This document shows positions 13,017 to 26,240 of a DNA stretch of 64,000 nucleotides, in pieces. The DNA is from Dasypus novemcinctus (lineage: Eukaryota > Chordata > Mammalia > Cingulata > Dasypodidae). Both the position numbers and the translations under genes were made by a program. Below the pieces are notes generated by a model that did not search any database, had not been told where the DNA came from, and saw nothing but the letters and a program-made list of their open reading frames with translations. Location of the stretch: positions 151,715,169 through 151,779,168 of the forward strand of contig NC_080677.1 in NCBI RefSeq assembly GCF_030445035.2, in the 5' to 3' direction. Position 1 is the stretch's first letter, and each line of letters starts with the position of its first letter.

Positions 13017-14840
13017 TGACCCATCCACCCACCCTGTCAAAGCCTCACTGACCCGTGGGCCACTCTACCCATAGAGGCCTTGGGCAGGTGGAAATTCATG
13101 AAGCCACCTTTGGTTGGTATTAGCACAGGACTCTAGAGCACCTGGCTCACTTTTTAAAGCTATCCTTTTATTGTTCAATGTACCTGATGCTTAAAGGCAG
13201 GAGTGTTAAGATGGGGGAAAAATAGGTCTAAGAAGTGATTGGGAAAGATGAAATGAAGTCAAATAATGGGTTAAGACCAAACCATGCATTTATAAAAACT
13301 TTATGAGGGAAATCGGTATGCTCGGCAGATTTTCCAGCCATTACAAACATCATTAGTAGCAATTAAGCTTTTCAACATTCAGAACCCACAAGAGTTCAAT
13401 CGATAGTTTTATAAGTAGAGTATGCAATGGGGTATGGATGGTGGGATGGGTGGACAGGATAGATAAATAAAAGTTAACTTTGTTTTGTTTAAAATTAAAA
13501 ATAAGTCCACTATAGAAAAGAATTACTAATATTGGCCAATGACTACATTTAACATAGTAAAAAATTTACTCTTTATATAATTTATGAATAAAAATTATTT
13601 CTACCCCCATGAAGTCATTCAGTTGGCACTTTTTATCAGAATATGTAATTCATATTTGGTTTGTAGCAAATTTGAATACCAAAACTAGCCTTCCCAATCT
13701 CAAAGAGGTATCATTGGTTTTGTGTTATTATTGTCTTCCTCCTCAATTTTTAAATTATTTAAAGCTTCACGTAAATGTTATTTCTTTTAAATTAGTAATG
13801 AATTTCATAAGTGCAGCTCATACTTTTATATTAAGCTGTCAAAGTCTTATAATATTACCTAGTTCTAGTTAGTATAGAAATTTTGTAATGTGTGTGTTTA
13901 TTTTTGCCCTTTTGCTTGTTATCTATCTATTAACTATTTTTATTTCATATTTTTATTTATTTTCTTTTGGAAAAATAAGGATGATTTCATTTAATTGAGA
14001 AAAATACTTAATGGCTTAATTCAGCAAAACACTATTGGATGTTTGTTTTTTTTTTGCATTTTATTTTACACTGGTATATGACATCAAAATTAGGTAGCTT
14101 TCCCAGGCTTTAAATGGTTATCTCTTTATACCCATGATAAAGACCAGTTCCTTGCAGCTCATTTACAAAAGCGACATGCATAGTTTTCACTTATGGTTTT
14201 ATACACTAGCCGTGAAAAGATTCACTCACCATGGCCCTCCAGTGTACGGTGTAGCAGATAATCAAGTATTTATTTTTATTGTACAACTTCTATTGTTATT
14301 ATGGCCCTGTCATCCCTTGGCTGTTCTTTATTTTATTTTAAAGGTCATTGTCACCAATTTCATCATAAACAAGGCGAGGGTTATTTGTAGCTTGCGCTGT
14401 TAAAATGGATCTTTTGCCTTGTTTATCTGATGAATCTCCAGAATTAGTACAATTACGCTTACATGTGTATTTCCCTGAACAGATGTTACTTCATTGTTAT
14501 TGATGATGATGATACTTTATTCGAAAACATGTACTTCTCTCTGGGGTTACAAATTATTTCTTTCTTCATTCCTTTTATTTTTGTAATTTCGGACTCAGGT
14601 ACATCCTTCTGTTGCTGCCTGCTGAACCAAAACCATAGTATTTAAAAGTCAGGATTATTAATTATAATACTGTTCCCACAATTTACATTTTTATGAGATC
14701 TTCATTGACCCTGTAAATGCAAGAGTTTATTTCTGATTCAGGTCAAGTGTAAAACTTGACGAGATGAACTAATTTAGCTGTTGCTATGGCCTGCCCCAGG
14801 ATACATTCTTCCTTGAACTCTTGTGTCCCGTTGAAGTTTT

Positions 14841-15202
14841 TTTTTCTCTTTAAGATATATTTTATTTATTTATTTCTGTACCCCCGTTGTTGCTTGCCCT
14901 CACTGTCTGCTCTCTGTGTCCATTCATTGTGTGCTTGTCTTCCTTTTAGGAGGCACCAGGAACTAACCCTGGGACCTCCCACGTGGGAGAGAGGCACCCA
15001 ATGGCTTGAGCCACTTCTGCTCTCTGCTTGTTGTGTCTCTCATTGTGTCATCTCATTTCACCATCTTGTTATGTCAACTTGCTGCTCCAGCTTGTCACAT
15101 CAGCTCACTGTCTTGCTTGTCCTCTTTAGGAGGCACCAGGAACCAAACCCAGGACCTCCCATGTGGTAGGTGGGTGCCCAACTGCTTGAACCCCGTCTGC
15201 TT
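14841..15202 (-). mobile_element. DAS-type SINE with two tRNA-like units, antisense
   Basis: A T-rich start (the tail read backwards), a SINE body and a tRNA-like head. Two tRNA-like segments are present, about 14949-15020 and 15129-15202, each with 'aggaggcaccaggaac' and an antisense B-box-like core. Near-copies of a 15-bp site, 14826-14840 and 15203-15217 (about two mismatches), look like the target duplication. The 127-codon open frame here is inside the SINE and is not a gene. Confidence 0.7.
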
Positions 15203-17388
15203 TCCCATTAAAGTTTTATCTTAAAAATAAGGGTGACTCTTTTTAATTAACTTATCTCCTTAGCATGCTATACAAAGAGAATTGGAGTAAAACTTTAATG
15301 GTGAGGCTGAAGTGTCTATTTTATCATAGTAAGCACAATAGTACAAAATATCAGTTTGCTGGGACCAAACTCATTCACTCACTTTAAACTTTCAGATCCA
15401 ATACACTGATCATTTCATTTTTGGAGTTTGTCAGGATCCACCTAGATGCCTGCAGCTGGTAAGGTTTGAGGTGACAGTGTCAGAAATCACAAAACTGAAG
15501 AAACAAAAGCCCTTCAACTTCTTTTTCTCTCTGTCAGGATCAAATTTTCAGGCCTCTGGGGGAAACAACTTAAAAATACACCTGAAATTTCTACAAGCCC
15601 TTGCATTTTCTTTTCACATCTCCACAAGCAGTGTGTCACAGAACAGCATGAGTTTAGAAAGCTGGTTACTAAATCCTGCTGCAGAATGCCAGATCTTTCA
15701 AAACTGCTTGACACATGTATATAGCTTATACTGAGTGAAAAGGAAGGGAAAATGTGGTTCTTGTTTGAGGGCATGAGAGAAATTGTGTGGTGTTTTCTTG
15801 CTTTGCTTTCCCTCTTGTCCAGTGGCTTCCCACAAGCTTCCCAGGGCTCACCATGGAAATGAAAACAGCTCAGTTTCCTTTCTGGCCAACCTTATCAAGT
15901 GTAATGGGAGAAAATGTCTGTCTCCTTTAATGTAGTTGATGAGCAATTGGTTGATGCTTTGTTTGCATAAGCAGAACTCACTCAGTGAAGTGTTTTTCTT
16001 GCTGAAGGCACCACTGATGTGTTATTTGAACTGTGTTGTAGAGTAAGTCTCTGAACACACATTTGTTCCAATGAGTGTGGTTATAAACATCCACTAGTAG
16101 GGACTGGGGTATTGTAAAGCCTAATCTCTTCACACATTATTTTTGTATCGGGATATTTTTAATATGCTCACTGACTATGCCCATATGCTTTGAAATTTTT
16201 GTCCTGTATATTGCTTTATTATTGCTCACCAACAAATAAGACCGTGTTCAGCAGGCAGAAGAGGGCAAGGGATGATGCTTGGTTCCTAGTCAGACAAAAG
16301 CCAGTCATGGGGGCCATTCTATAGGTGACAAACCGACAAGATATCTTAGAACTATACCAGTGAATGCTGTCTCGTTACTGCCACTGGCTTTGAACTCTAA
16401 AAGGAATCAATAACCCTGTTTTAACAGACACTCTTCACCTGGAATATGCCTTTTGCACAATATTGCATAACACAAAAGGGGAATAGAGAGTAGAAAGTAG
16501 CAAAAAAGCTTGCTTAAGAGGGCAGGCCACTGCTGCTATGCTAAACAGTCGTTACATGTTTTGTAAAGTTAGAGACACAATTCTCTGTTTTGAGCAGAGC
16601 TACCCTCTTCTTAAAAGGCCAGGTCTAAAAGGTAATCTAACAAGTGTCGTGAAGAGTTGAAGCACCCCCAGGGACTTGATTACACAGCATGATATACATA
16701 TTCAATATGTGATTTTGGTGTGAGGCCCTGAATCTGCTGACCGGCTAACCGAAGTATTTAGCTCAAGGATCAACAGTTTCTCTCTAGGGTTGTGATTAAC
16801 TTGGATAAATTGTCATCACCTAATAAGTAATAATTCAAGAAGCTATTGTCTTTCAGGTTTATTCTTTTGATAGGTGTTTCTTCCCCATTTGGCTGCCATC
16901 TGTGTATTGGAGGAAACCTGTACAAGGCTAACAATGCCTGGTTTAAACGAACCTTGGCTCACAACTTAACTGTTATTCAGCTATATTGTATCCTGGAGTG
17001 CTACAGTAATGCAGGAAAAAATTAACTAGCACAGTCAACTTTCAAGCATGAGTTGTGGCTTCTTTTTTCACACTGACTTATAGTTTTCTGAGTGCCTCGC
17101 TCTCCGTATATTTGCTGTAGATACAAGGAATGCAAAGTGGTATCTAATATGAGTTTTTGTCAAACTTCCTTGTGAGGACTAAAAAGATTGACCTCTCCAT
17201 TTAACCTGCATTCCAAAGCCAAAATCAAAATTTAAGCTGATTGCATATTTAAGGGCTCCAAAGAGCCTTTTCGCAAGGAAATTTGATTTTGAAGGGAAAA
17301 ATTCACCACCACCCTGCAACTTGCAAAATGTCTCAAAATCAATCTATAAGAATAGAAGTGAAATCAACCAGTTAGTCGGTATCTGTAG

Positions 17389-17556
<168 letters not shown>

Positions 17557-17824
17557 TAGGACGACTCCAGATGTTCAAATTCTCCCCCTCTGCACTAACC
17601 CCCCCTTTAGGAAGTCCCTCCTTCCAAAATCTCACTGACATTTCCAACTTGTTTCTAGCTAGAGAAACTGGCAAATGGGTGGATGGGAATCTTTGCATTT
17701 AGCTAGGGGTGCCATCTTACTGCATAGCAAGAAGACTGAAAAGCAAGGTGTTTCAAGGACTGTGCAAACATTTTACCTGAAAGCTCCCTCCTCAGAAGTG
17801 AGGCCACTTGACATCTGAATGCTG

Positions 17825-17945
17825 TGCTTAGTGGTCAGGCTCGAGTTCTAATAATGGCCCTACTACTTGCTAGCTGTGTTGTCATGGGCAACATAGAGTC
17901 CTCATCTGTAAAATGGGAGAGCAACTCTTATTTTGCTTCACTCAT
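17825..17945 (+). repeat. MIR SINE fragment
   Basis: The order 'gtggtcaggctcgagttct', 'tactacttgctagctgtgt' and 'tcatctgtaaaatgggagag' is the MIR core on the + strand. Ancient, with no terminal features left. Confidence 0.6.
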
Positions 17946-18324
17946 GGGACAACTAGAAGAAATGGTCCTTCCCAAGATCTAGGGCTTTGGAAAGCGATCC
18001 TTTACCTGGTTCTCGTGCCCTGACAACCTGCTGCAGCTCAATGTTGAACCTCAGGGAGTTATACTGGACATGCACCTCATTAACTGACGTCCAAGTAAGA
18101 GGCGCCTCAGCTCCGGGCCTTTCTCTCTAGAACTGGAAAGCTCTCAGGTGCCCAAAAACACATTGCAGTAATAGCCTTTCTTTTTTAATCTAGGCATTTT
18201 CTCCACATGTAGTAAAGAATTAATTATTGTGAAACCTTCAACATCTAGACACTCCTATTGTCATGATTCTGTCAGGCATTTGTTGCTTTGTTTCAGAAAT
18301 ATTCCAGGTAATAAAGACATTTTG

Positions 18325-18551
18325 GGAGGAGTGGATATGTAGCTCAAGTGTTTAGGGGACTGCTTTCCCTATATAAGGTCCCACGTTTGCTCCCTGGTAC
18401 CTCCTAAAAACAAACAAACAAACAAAACGACCCGTTCTCATTACGGGGGAGATGTAGCTCAGTGGTTGAGCACTGTTTCCCTGTACTAGGTCCTGGGTTC
18501 AATCCCCAGTACCTCCTTAAGAAACAAAACAACAGCAGCAACAACAACAAA
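18325..18551 (+). mobile_element. Dimeric tRNA-derived DAS SINE
   Basis: Two tRNA-like heads stand in tandem. The first, about 18325-18400, ends in a CAAA-repeat linker; the second, about 18445-18520, ends in a CAA-repeat tail. The second head has a clear A-box-like TAGCTCAGTGGTTGAGC and a B-box GGTTCAATCCC, internal Pol III promoter elements. A perfect ACATTTTG duplication (18317-18324 and 18552-18559) brackets the whole thing, so both units arrived in a single insertion. Confidence 0.8.
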
Positions 18552-20543
18552 ACATTTTGTTTGGGGGAAAAAAAGTCCGCTTGCCATTTGACATTGAGTG
18601 TATTGTTTTGAATTTGAACCGATGTTTGTTTGTTTGTGCATTTGTTTGTTCATTGGGACAAATGCTTACCTGTGTAGGCTTGCCTGACCCACGTAAAAGT
18701 GATTCGGTTTCTAATGAAGTGGAAGCTCTTTGGATTTGAACACATTGATACAACTTAGCCAAGGGAATATGGATTCGATTGAAATTTTCTGCCAGCCAAG
18801 GCATCATCTATTTTTAGCAACTTTGTTCATTGAATTGTTCTTCTCCAGTCTGTGAAGCTGTATCTTCTTTGAGCCCTAAGTCACCTTTTCTCTTAAAGAG
18901 GAGAATTACCCGCATGTAGTTGTTTAGCCTGCTTTTTGTAAGTTTAGATCGGGACAGACCCGCGGAGGTCATCTCGTTTTACTTGTCAGAAAGCATGCTT
19001 GGAGAAATTCGGGAACTCTTCAAGGTGAGAGAGCTAGTAAGGAATGCTACCAGAATTCAAACCCAAACCTGCCCATGCCCTGAGGCATTATTTTATAAGG
19101 CCCATTGCTGCCAAGCGCTTTTGGTTTTGAATTTGCCATATTAACAAGCCCTAAGTTCCCCTGTGTGCTCCACTGCCTGGAGCATTTGGACGAAGGCCAC
19201 CGTAGGAATCAAGCCCAGGAATCCAAATGGAAGCACTTGGAGGAGTATGCATAAAAGTTCGCCTGTGTAAAATGCATCCTCCCAGCCTGCTTGGCCGACA
19301 TCCTCCGGGAAAGGGGAGTGGGATACTGTGGCCGACGGACACAGCTGTGCGGCCTGTGACTGCGCAGTGCGCGTTACAGCCTGAGTAAATGGGACGCCTG
19401 GTAGGGTCTGTTATCTTTTTACTGGCAAATTGTTGGCCTTCAGATATTTCAGTTGTAGTTGAGAGTAGAAGAAACAAAGGAGAAAATGAACAGTGTATCC
19501 AATAGGAGGAGGGAGTTGGGAAAGGCTAAGGGCCAAGAAAGCCCTCGGAGGGACAGCTGCCGGGGCGGCGCTGAAAGGGCAGGCTGGCCTGTGGGAGGCA
19601 GGGACGCGAGGGCAGCCGTCCTAAGCCAGTGGGAAGGGAGACGCGCTTCTGGGGAGTGCCCCTCCATCTCTGAGAGATTCCATTAAGGAACGGACGTCTC
19701 TCCCCTTCTTCACTCCAACCCCTTCCTTTTGTACCACCTGCTCCCTCCCTGGCTTCCCCTCTGCTTTCTGAAACTCCTTGTAGAAGGATCTGTGTGGACA
19801 TGCACAGGAGGGCCACTGCCCACTGCAACTCAGACTGTGGCTCTTGGAGCAATTTAGTGTTTTCCTCTATTAGCAGTCGTTTTATTCTCTACAGGCGGGA
19901 GAAGAGGAGTAATCCCCAAACTAGAGTCCTGTAAGTTTAGGCCAGAGGCTTGGTGGCCTCCACGCTGTGTTCCTCTCTGCTCTGAGAATAAGTTCTCAGT
20001 GTGGCTCTTTCTACCGCTGAGGAGGATTTTGGACGTAGAGCCTTGCGCCCGGCTTGGTTCCTTACCGAGCAGCGTCACTCGAGAACGAGCTCTGTGCAGA
20101 AATACGAAGGAAGGGGAGGACGGCCAGCAGGTCAGGACTGCAGCGACGTATGGCACCTGGGCCAAGGCCAAGGCTTCAGAGACACTTGACCTCTGCCTTT
20201 CGGATGTTGACAATTAGCAGAGATTTGTCTAAACAACTTGGCATGGTATTTGAAACCCAGAAGATTTCACACGCCAAACAAGTTCAGATGCCAAGTGGAA
20301 CATAAAATAAAACAAACGGTCGAGACTTTGTATCAGTCACATTAGATAAGGTGGTTTGAATTAGAGTGATGTATATGAGCCAGCGTGGTTTGTCAGTTCT
20401 AACTGTAATTAAGGAAATCTATAGCCAGAATTCAGGTTGCATTTTGAAATGTCAAATAAGAAACATTCGCCAGGTGGTAATACTAGTTCAGGCGGAAAGG
20501 AGACCTGCGTGGCCCCATACTCAATTATCAATCAGGCTGGGAG

Positions 20544-20569
20544 GTTTTCTTTTCTTTTCTTTTCTTTTT
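20544..20569. repeat. TTTTC simple repeat
   Basis: Five-base unit TTTTC repeated about five times with a few T extras. Intronic. Confidence 0.85.
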
Positions 20570-21321
20570 ATTCCTAAATTGGTTCCTTTACTGTGTATCC
20601 AAAAGGCAGCCTTCAACCCAGCAGAAATGTGTTGTCATAACCACTGATGGAAAGGCTTAGGCAAAACCCTGTATTAAATATTTTCCTTTCTTTCCGTTGC
20701 CTGCACTCTCTCCACGGCCTCTCCACCTTGCCCTCTGCTGGGCCTCACTTCTCTTGTTGCCTGACTCCCTTGCTGGGTAGTTTCGGCACCTGCCCGCGCT
20801 CTCACCCCGGGCCCATTGATCAGGTCTCCAATCAGCTTGTCACCCTTTCAGCTGTGGTCTTTAGCTATTTCTTCATCCTTTCCCCTGCACCCCTTCTATG
20901 CCTCCTCCCTTGGGGGCTAACAGGCTTTCCTTAGGTCCTTGGTTTAAGCCTCTGCACGAGGTCAGTCTTGTGGCTGCATGGAGTGAGCTGTCCGCATTGA
21001 GCTAGTATTGGCCAAACCGGGGTGTGGGCTTCAAGTGGCTTCAGAGATTTCCCTGGGCTCATTCCCGGGGCCAAGAAGTTAAGAGAAAGGAAATGGGTAT
21101 TTTGTCGGTGCTGTTGTTATCCATGGGCTTTGACGGAGGGATCACGGGCTTCCCAGCTTGGGAAGCTTCCTACCCAGCTCTGAGGAAGCACTTGTGGACT
21201 TGCCCTTACTCGTGGAAGCTTCTACAGCTACTCTTTGGCACCTGTCTCTGCTCCCTGATCGTTACCCAGTTCCTCTGACCAAGGAAGGAAAAACTGATGT
21301 TTGTATTTCTTCTTTGGTCAG

Positions 21322-21763
21322 TGTATTAGGGTTCTCCAAAGAAACAGACCAGCAGGATATTTATGTATTTAGAGATTTATTATAAGGAATTGGCAAGTCT
21401 GAACTCATAGCGCAGGCTGTGGAAAACTCCTCTAAAGGTGATGCTGAACGTCTTAGTCTGAATTCCCCAGGAGAAGGAAGCTGGCTGGCTGGCTGGCTGG
21501 AAATTCTGGCAAGAGCCAAGACTGAAGTTGAGGCCCAATTCTGGAATCCTCAGTTCTGGCTTTTAAGACCCCTAATTGATTGTATGAGGAGATTCCCCAC
21601 ATTGCTGAGGGCAGTTTTCTTTGTTAATTGGAGACACAAACAACTGAAAATAGCTGCAAATTCCATCTACAAAATACCTGCACAGTAGCAAGCAGGCCAG
21701 TGCTTGACCAAGCAATGGGACACTGTAACCTAGCCAACCTGAGGTGTAAGATTATCCAGCACA
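21322..21763 (-). mobile_element. Solo ERVL-type LTR (MLT2-like), antisense
   Basis: The + strand reads from TGTATTAGGGTTCTCCAAAG to CCAGCACA. A perfect GTCAG target duplication is at 21317-21321 and 21764-21768. It contains a GGCT/CTGG run (21481-21500) and the phrase 'tagccaacctgaggtgt', matching MLT2-like LTRs in reverse. It is intronic and lacks any internal proviral sequence. Confidence 0.75.
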
Positions 21764-21837
21764 GTCAGAAAGATGCCTCCCCAAACAGGACACCTGATCT
21801 TTGAAGGCAAAATGACTTCCTTCAAACGATTCTTCTA

Positions 21838-22060
21838 GCACCTACTAATTAGCCATTTGCTCAGTGCCCGGCCCTTTGCTGAGCTCATTACATGTGTCAT
21901 TTCATTCATTTCTGCCCGCAACCCTTTGAGGGCAGCTGTGCCTGTTGCACAGGTGAGGCAACTTGGTCACAGCAAGCCTAACTTCCCCAGGACCACCCCG
22001 CTGGCAAGCGGCAGGTGCAGGATTTGAATCTATGTCTCTCAGGTCCAAAGCTACTCACGC
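21838..22060 (-). repeat. MIR SINE, antisense
   Basis: It follows the reversed MIR layout: 'gctcattacatgtgtcattt', 'aaccctttgagggcagctg', 'acaggtgaggcaacttgg', then 'gcaggatttgaatctatgtc' and a final tRNA-like part. One of the better-preserved MIR copies in the window. Confidence 0.6.
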
Positions 22061-22207
22061 ACTCCAGCCTGGTGCCTGAGTAACTAGCTTTCTAGTGGAG
22101 AAAACTCATTGTCTGTTTCTTCCTTCTCTAGCTTCTTTACAAGCTGCTCATTTCTCTTCCTCTTCTCAATCAAGAGCTTATTGACACCAGTGGCTTCCTT
22201 ACCAAGG

Positions 22208-22275
22208 GAGCACACATACATATATGTGTCCGTATGTTCGTGTATGTATGTGGATGTGTGCGTGGATGTATTTTC
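22208..22275. repeat. TATG/GTGT simple repeat
   Basis: Imperfect 'catacatatatgtgtccgta' followed by tgtatg and gatgtg units. A microsatellite in the last PARD3 intron. Confidence 0.7.
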
Positions 22276-24091
22276 CCCCTATATTTTACTTAAACCCCCA
22301 GGGCTCCCTGCTCCCTTCTCTCCATTCTGATTAATTGGAAGGAAATTTTAGCTAAAAGAAATTCTTTTTCCCACATCTTCATAATTTCCATCCCTAACAA
22401 ACCTTCAGTGAATTCTCAATGTGTTTAAATATAGAAAAATCTTGGCTTCTTAGGCTGAGTCAAATTTCACCTTAACAGCACATGACCTTCCGTGGAGCCA
22501 CAGGCGGCGTGGAGGTGGAGGGAGGGGCTCTGTGGCTCTCAGAGGCCAAGAATAAATGAGGCCAAATTTCTGCAGCCTATTCCTGGTTATCTTTAAATTG
22601 ATAACCAACCCAGAAAAGAATCCCACTGTTGTTGCTGTAACATCAGTAACAAGTTCGTTGTTTTAATTAAAATTTCATGATTAATGTCAAATCCCTGGTT
22701 TCATGCTGGCACTTTCCATCATGCTTGTCTCTGGGCAGATTAATTTATGACTTTTTAAGTGAAGATAATCAGTGCTTTAGGCAAATAAACTATTCCATCA
22801 AATCTGAGGATTCTTGCCTGGGCTGATTGTACAAATGGTTCTGACTTGCATTAAATGAGGGCCAGCTCGATGTGCCGTGGACTGAGCAATTCATCATAGC
22901 TGCATCCAGAGCTGGTGCTGGGCCTTGACTTCGTTTTCCTTATTGAAAATATCTCTGACACCATCGCAGGCCATTTGGAAAATGGGCAGGGTTCACCCTA
23001 AACCATATTGATGGCAGTTCGGAAGGTTCAAAAATGCAAGTTGTTTCATTCCTGCGGGAGGCTCCACAGCTTCACAGACCTGGCTTTTCCTTCACAGGCA
23101 TCTCTTTGAACACTGAGCCACGTCGTGTGTGTGTTCATGTGAAAGGCTGAGCAGTACGTACTGTCGCCAAGTGATTTTCTTATTGATAGATGGAGCAATA
23201 TATTTTGTTTTATTACTCAGTTCTCTCTCCCCCTCTTCCATTTTCAAGGCAAAAAAATTAGCGTATGTCTTCCTTTCTGGCACGAAATTGTTTTACTTTA
23301 TCATAGCCAATCTTATTGTAAATTCATAAAAGCATCTAGAGACCTGATAGTAAATTAAAGATGTTTCAAAACAATAATGTTTCCTGAAAATGATTGCAAC
23401 TTTATTGCCGAAGAGATAGGAATTTGAAATTTCTATATGATTCCGATTTATTTCCCTATCCTGGGGTGACAGAAAGTGCGCTATGTAGGTTCTCCTGGCC
23501 TTTGGTGAAGGTACAGTGCACGGGAAAATATTGCTCCCTCCACCAGTTCCCAGGTTCTAAAATCTTGAAGGGCATGTTTTCCAGAGGCTGACAGTTGCTG
23601 ACATATACATCTCTAAAGCCGTGCTTTAAAGGACTGCCTGTTGCATTTTTAATCATAAAGGAGTCTAGACTTAAATCTTTCATAACTGAACTCACATTGC
23701 AATCCATTACATGTACTTCGTATTAGCTAACTTCCCTGGCATTATGGTGGCAGCTGTGTAAAATATTTGTTTTGCCTATGTAGAATTGAATTGTCACATT
23801 CTAAAGCGAGCAGTGATTGCTGTAGTCGAAGCTGCCAAATCGCTAATGCTCCTATCGCGCATCTTGCCCATGTGTCTCAACTGCAGAAGCGATGGTTCCC
23901 CTGAGCGGAGCACCCAAGTACCTACCCAGACACAGGAGGCGGACCTTGTTGGCTGAAGAGCAGCCGAACAGATTAGTTCTCTCTCCCGGCGTAGTCATCG
24001 TTTACTTGTCCCAGGCTGCGAGCTGGCCGAGGGCAGTTGGGTTTTTTCATTTTCGAATCCTCTAGCACCTTTCACGGCGTCTGGCATGTGA

Positions 24092-24625
<534 letters not shown>

Positions 24626-24656
24626 GCAGCAGAAGAACAGATACTCCATGTCACGC

Positions 24657-24662
24657 AATAAA
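24657..24662 (+). terminator. PARD3: Proximal AATAAA after PARD3 stop
   Basis: A canonical hexamer begins 32 nt after the TGA, with a T/G-rich run (about 24684-24703) downstream. Its use would give a very short 3' UTR. No direct evidence of use is visible. Confidence 0.35.
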
Positions 24663-25474
24663 GGACATTTTCCTATGAAGACCTGTATTTTGGGAGTTTT
24701 TTAAAAACCTTGATGGTACTATGGAATATTTCTGATGTCGGTATCAGTGCCTTTAAGCTGTAGGGGCAACAAATGGAAGGCCTTAATGTCTGTGCCACTG
24801 GGTCTCAAGTGTCCATTTCATGGCAGGATTTCCCTCCATCTGACAATCATGTGTTCCAGGCAGTCGCATGCTCTGCATCTCTCCCGAGCACCAGGAATCT
24901 TGGCCCAACTCAGGAGATGCCCGTGGTTTTGTCATGCCAGCCCCATACAACTGTGGTGACAGACTGACTTGAAGTTGAGGTGGGGATGGAGCCCTTTTTC
25001 TCCCTTTAAGTTTTCTTAGACGTGAGGGGACAGCTCAGTGCCTGGTGGATGAAAGTGGGTGACAAACACCAGGAATCGGAGCCGTACGGCACTTCCCAGC
25101 ACACTCATTTATAACAGGACTTGGTAATCGGTGTGGTTTTCCCTTCTCAGCTCCCTGTAAAAGGAAAGTTCTTTTGTCCTGTTGAAGGAGCTAAGCCATA
25201 CTCCAACACTTTTGGGTTATCGTGGGGGTCCTTTTGTAACTGCCTTATAACTTGACCTTGTCGGTACAATTAAGAGTGACGATTACGGTCTGTGTTTGTC
25301 AATACCTTGTTCCCTCATGTTCTGGACTTCTCGGTGGAGCCACCACAGTTCTGTGGAGGCAACGGGCCAGGCCTGGGCTCCTGAGTGAAGAGCTGGCGGG
25401 AGGATGGTAGCTAAGAAAAGAAGTCTCCCAGAATGAGCTGATGGTCCAACACATCCCAATAATCATTTTAATTA

Positions 25475-25495
25475 GTTTTTGTTTTGTTTTGTTTT
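25475..25495. repeat. GTTTT simple repeat
   Basis: Four TTTTG/GTTTT units in the PARD3 3' UTR; in RNA this is a U-rich stretch 27 nt before an AATAAA at 25522. Confidence 0.8.
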
Positions 25496-25521
25496 ACTAG
25501 GTTGGCAGGAAGTGGGACAAA

Positions 25522-25527
25522 AATAAA
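25522..25527 (+). terminator. PARD3: Middle AATAAA in PARD3 3' UTR
   Basis: Canonical hexamer, preceded by a U-rich GTTTT run and followed by a T-rich stretch (25538-25590). A possible alternative poly(A) site. Confidence 0.3.
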
Positions 25528-25916
25528 TCAGACAGTTGCTTTTGGATTCTAAAAACCGATCTGCTTTTGGTTTGATGGTTTTTAAAGTCAACTGATGATT
25601 GCCCAGCACATCCACCTACGGTATCACTCTGGCAATGCCATATTGCTAGACAATTCTACCTTGAAACATAAAAGACAAATAAGGGAAAAACCATTACACA
25701 TCACACACAGAACATTTTGGGGTCCCAAAACAGACGTAACAAAAGATTTCTCTCATGTTGATATTTTTCATTGTACGATGGGTCACAAGAACCTCTGTTG
25801 CTCACGTTTTCATCTGTTGGTCTGAACTTCATGTATTGTAAACCATAGCTGGGTTGCTGAAGTGCCTGCAAATCCTGATGTGAAAAAAAAAAGCTTGAGA
25901 TTAAAGCTCAGCATAC

Positions 25917-25970
25917 CATGTATTGATAAAAAAGAAAAAGACAAAAAAAAAAAAAAGACATGTATTGATA
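25917..25970 (+). repeat. A-rich insertion flanked by a perfect 12-bp direct repeat
   Basis: CATGTATTGATA occurs at 25917-25928 and again at 25959-25970, enclosing 30 nearly pure A bases with a few G and C. The layout resembles a retroposed tail with its target-site duplication but with no recognisable body. Replication slippage is the alternative. Confidence 0.7.
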
Positions 25971-26216
25971 CGCCTATTTTTTTTTACTGGCACATTGTAT
26001 TTTTGCGTCAACTTGTTTCTAGAAAATATGTGAAGTGTCTCCACACGTACCTGTGTCTCTTACGCATTTCCGTGTACGGGTTCTGTTTGTTAATAATGCG
26101 CAGGCTGCGTAATGCTGTTACCAGTGCAAGCACACTCACCTGGGACGGCGCTCACTCTTTCTCACGGCCCTCCCTGGTCTGTGAGGAACAGCTTTCCCTG
26201 TACATATGAGACTTAT

Positions 26217-26222
26217 AATAAA
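26217..26222 (+). terminator. PARD3: Distal PARD3 poly(A) signal AATAAA
   Basis: AATAAA is followed 16-30 nt downstream by a TGTTCTTTGTGGTGTCTG run, a strong GT-rich downstream element. It is the best candidate for the main end of PARD3 mRNA, with cleavage around 26235-26240. Confidence 0.65.
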
Positions 26223-26240
26223 AGGCATATTTCTTCCTGT

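Larger units (their letters stand above)
24626..26240 (+). other. PARD3: PARD3 3' untranslated region
   Basis: It runs from the stop codon to just past the distal AATAAA at 26217. The length (about 1.6 kb) is in line with the long 3' UTR I recall for PARD3 in other mammals. It contains three AATAAA hexamers (24657, 25522, 26217), a GTTTT run (25475-25495) and a curious A-rich insertion (25917-25970). I see no SINE or LTR in it. The exact cleavage site is inferred. Confidence 0.7.

Noticed and set aside
18445..18520. tRNA-like sequence with good A and B boxes
   Set aside because: It is the head of a SINE within a target duplication and followed by a CAA tail, so not a tRNA gene.
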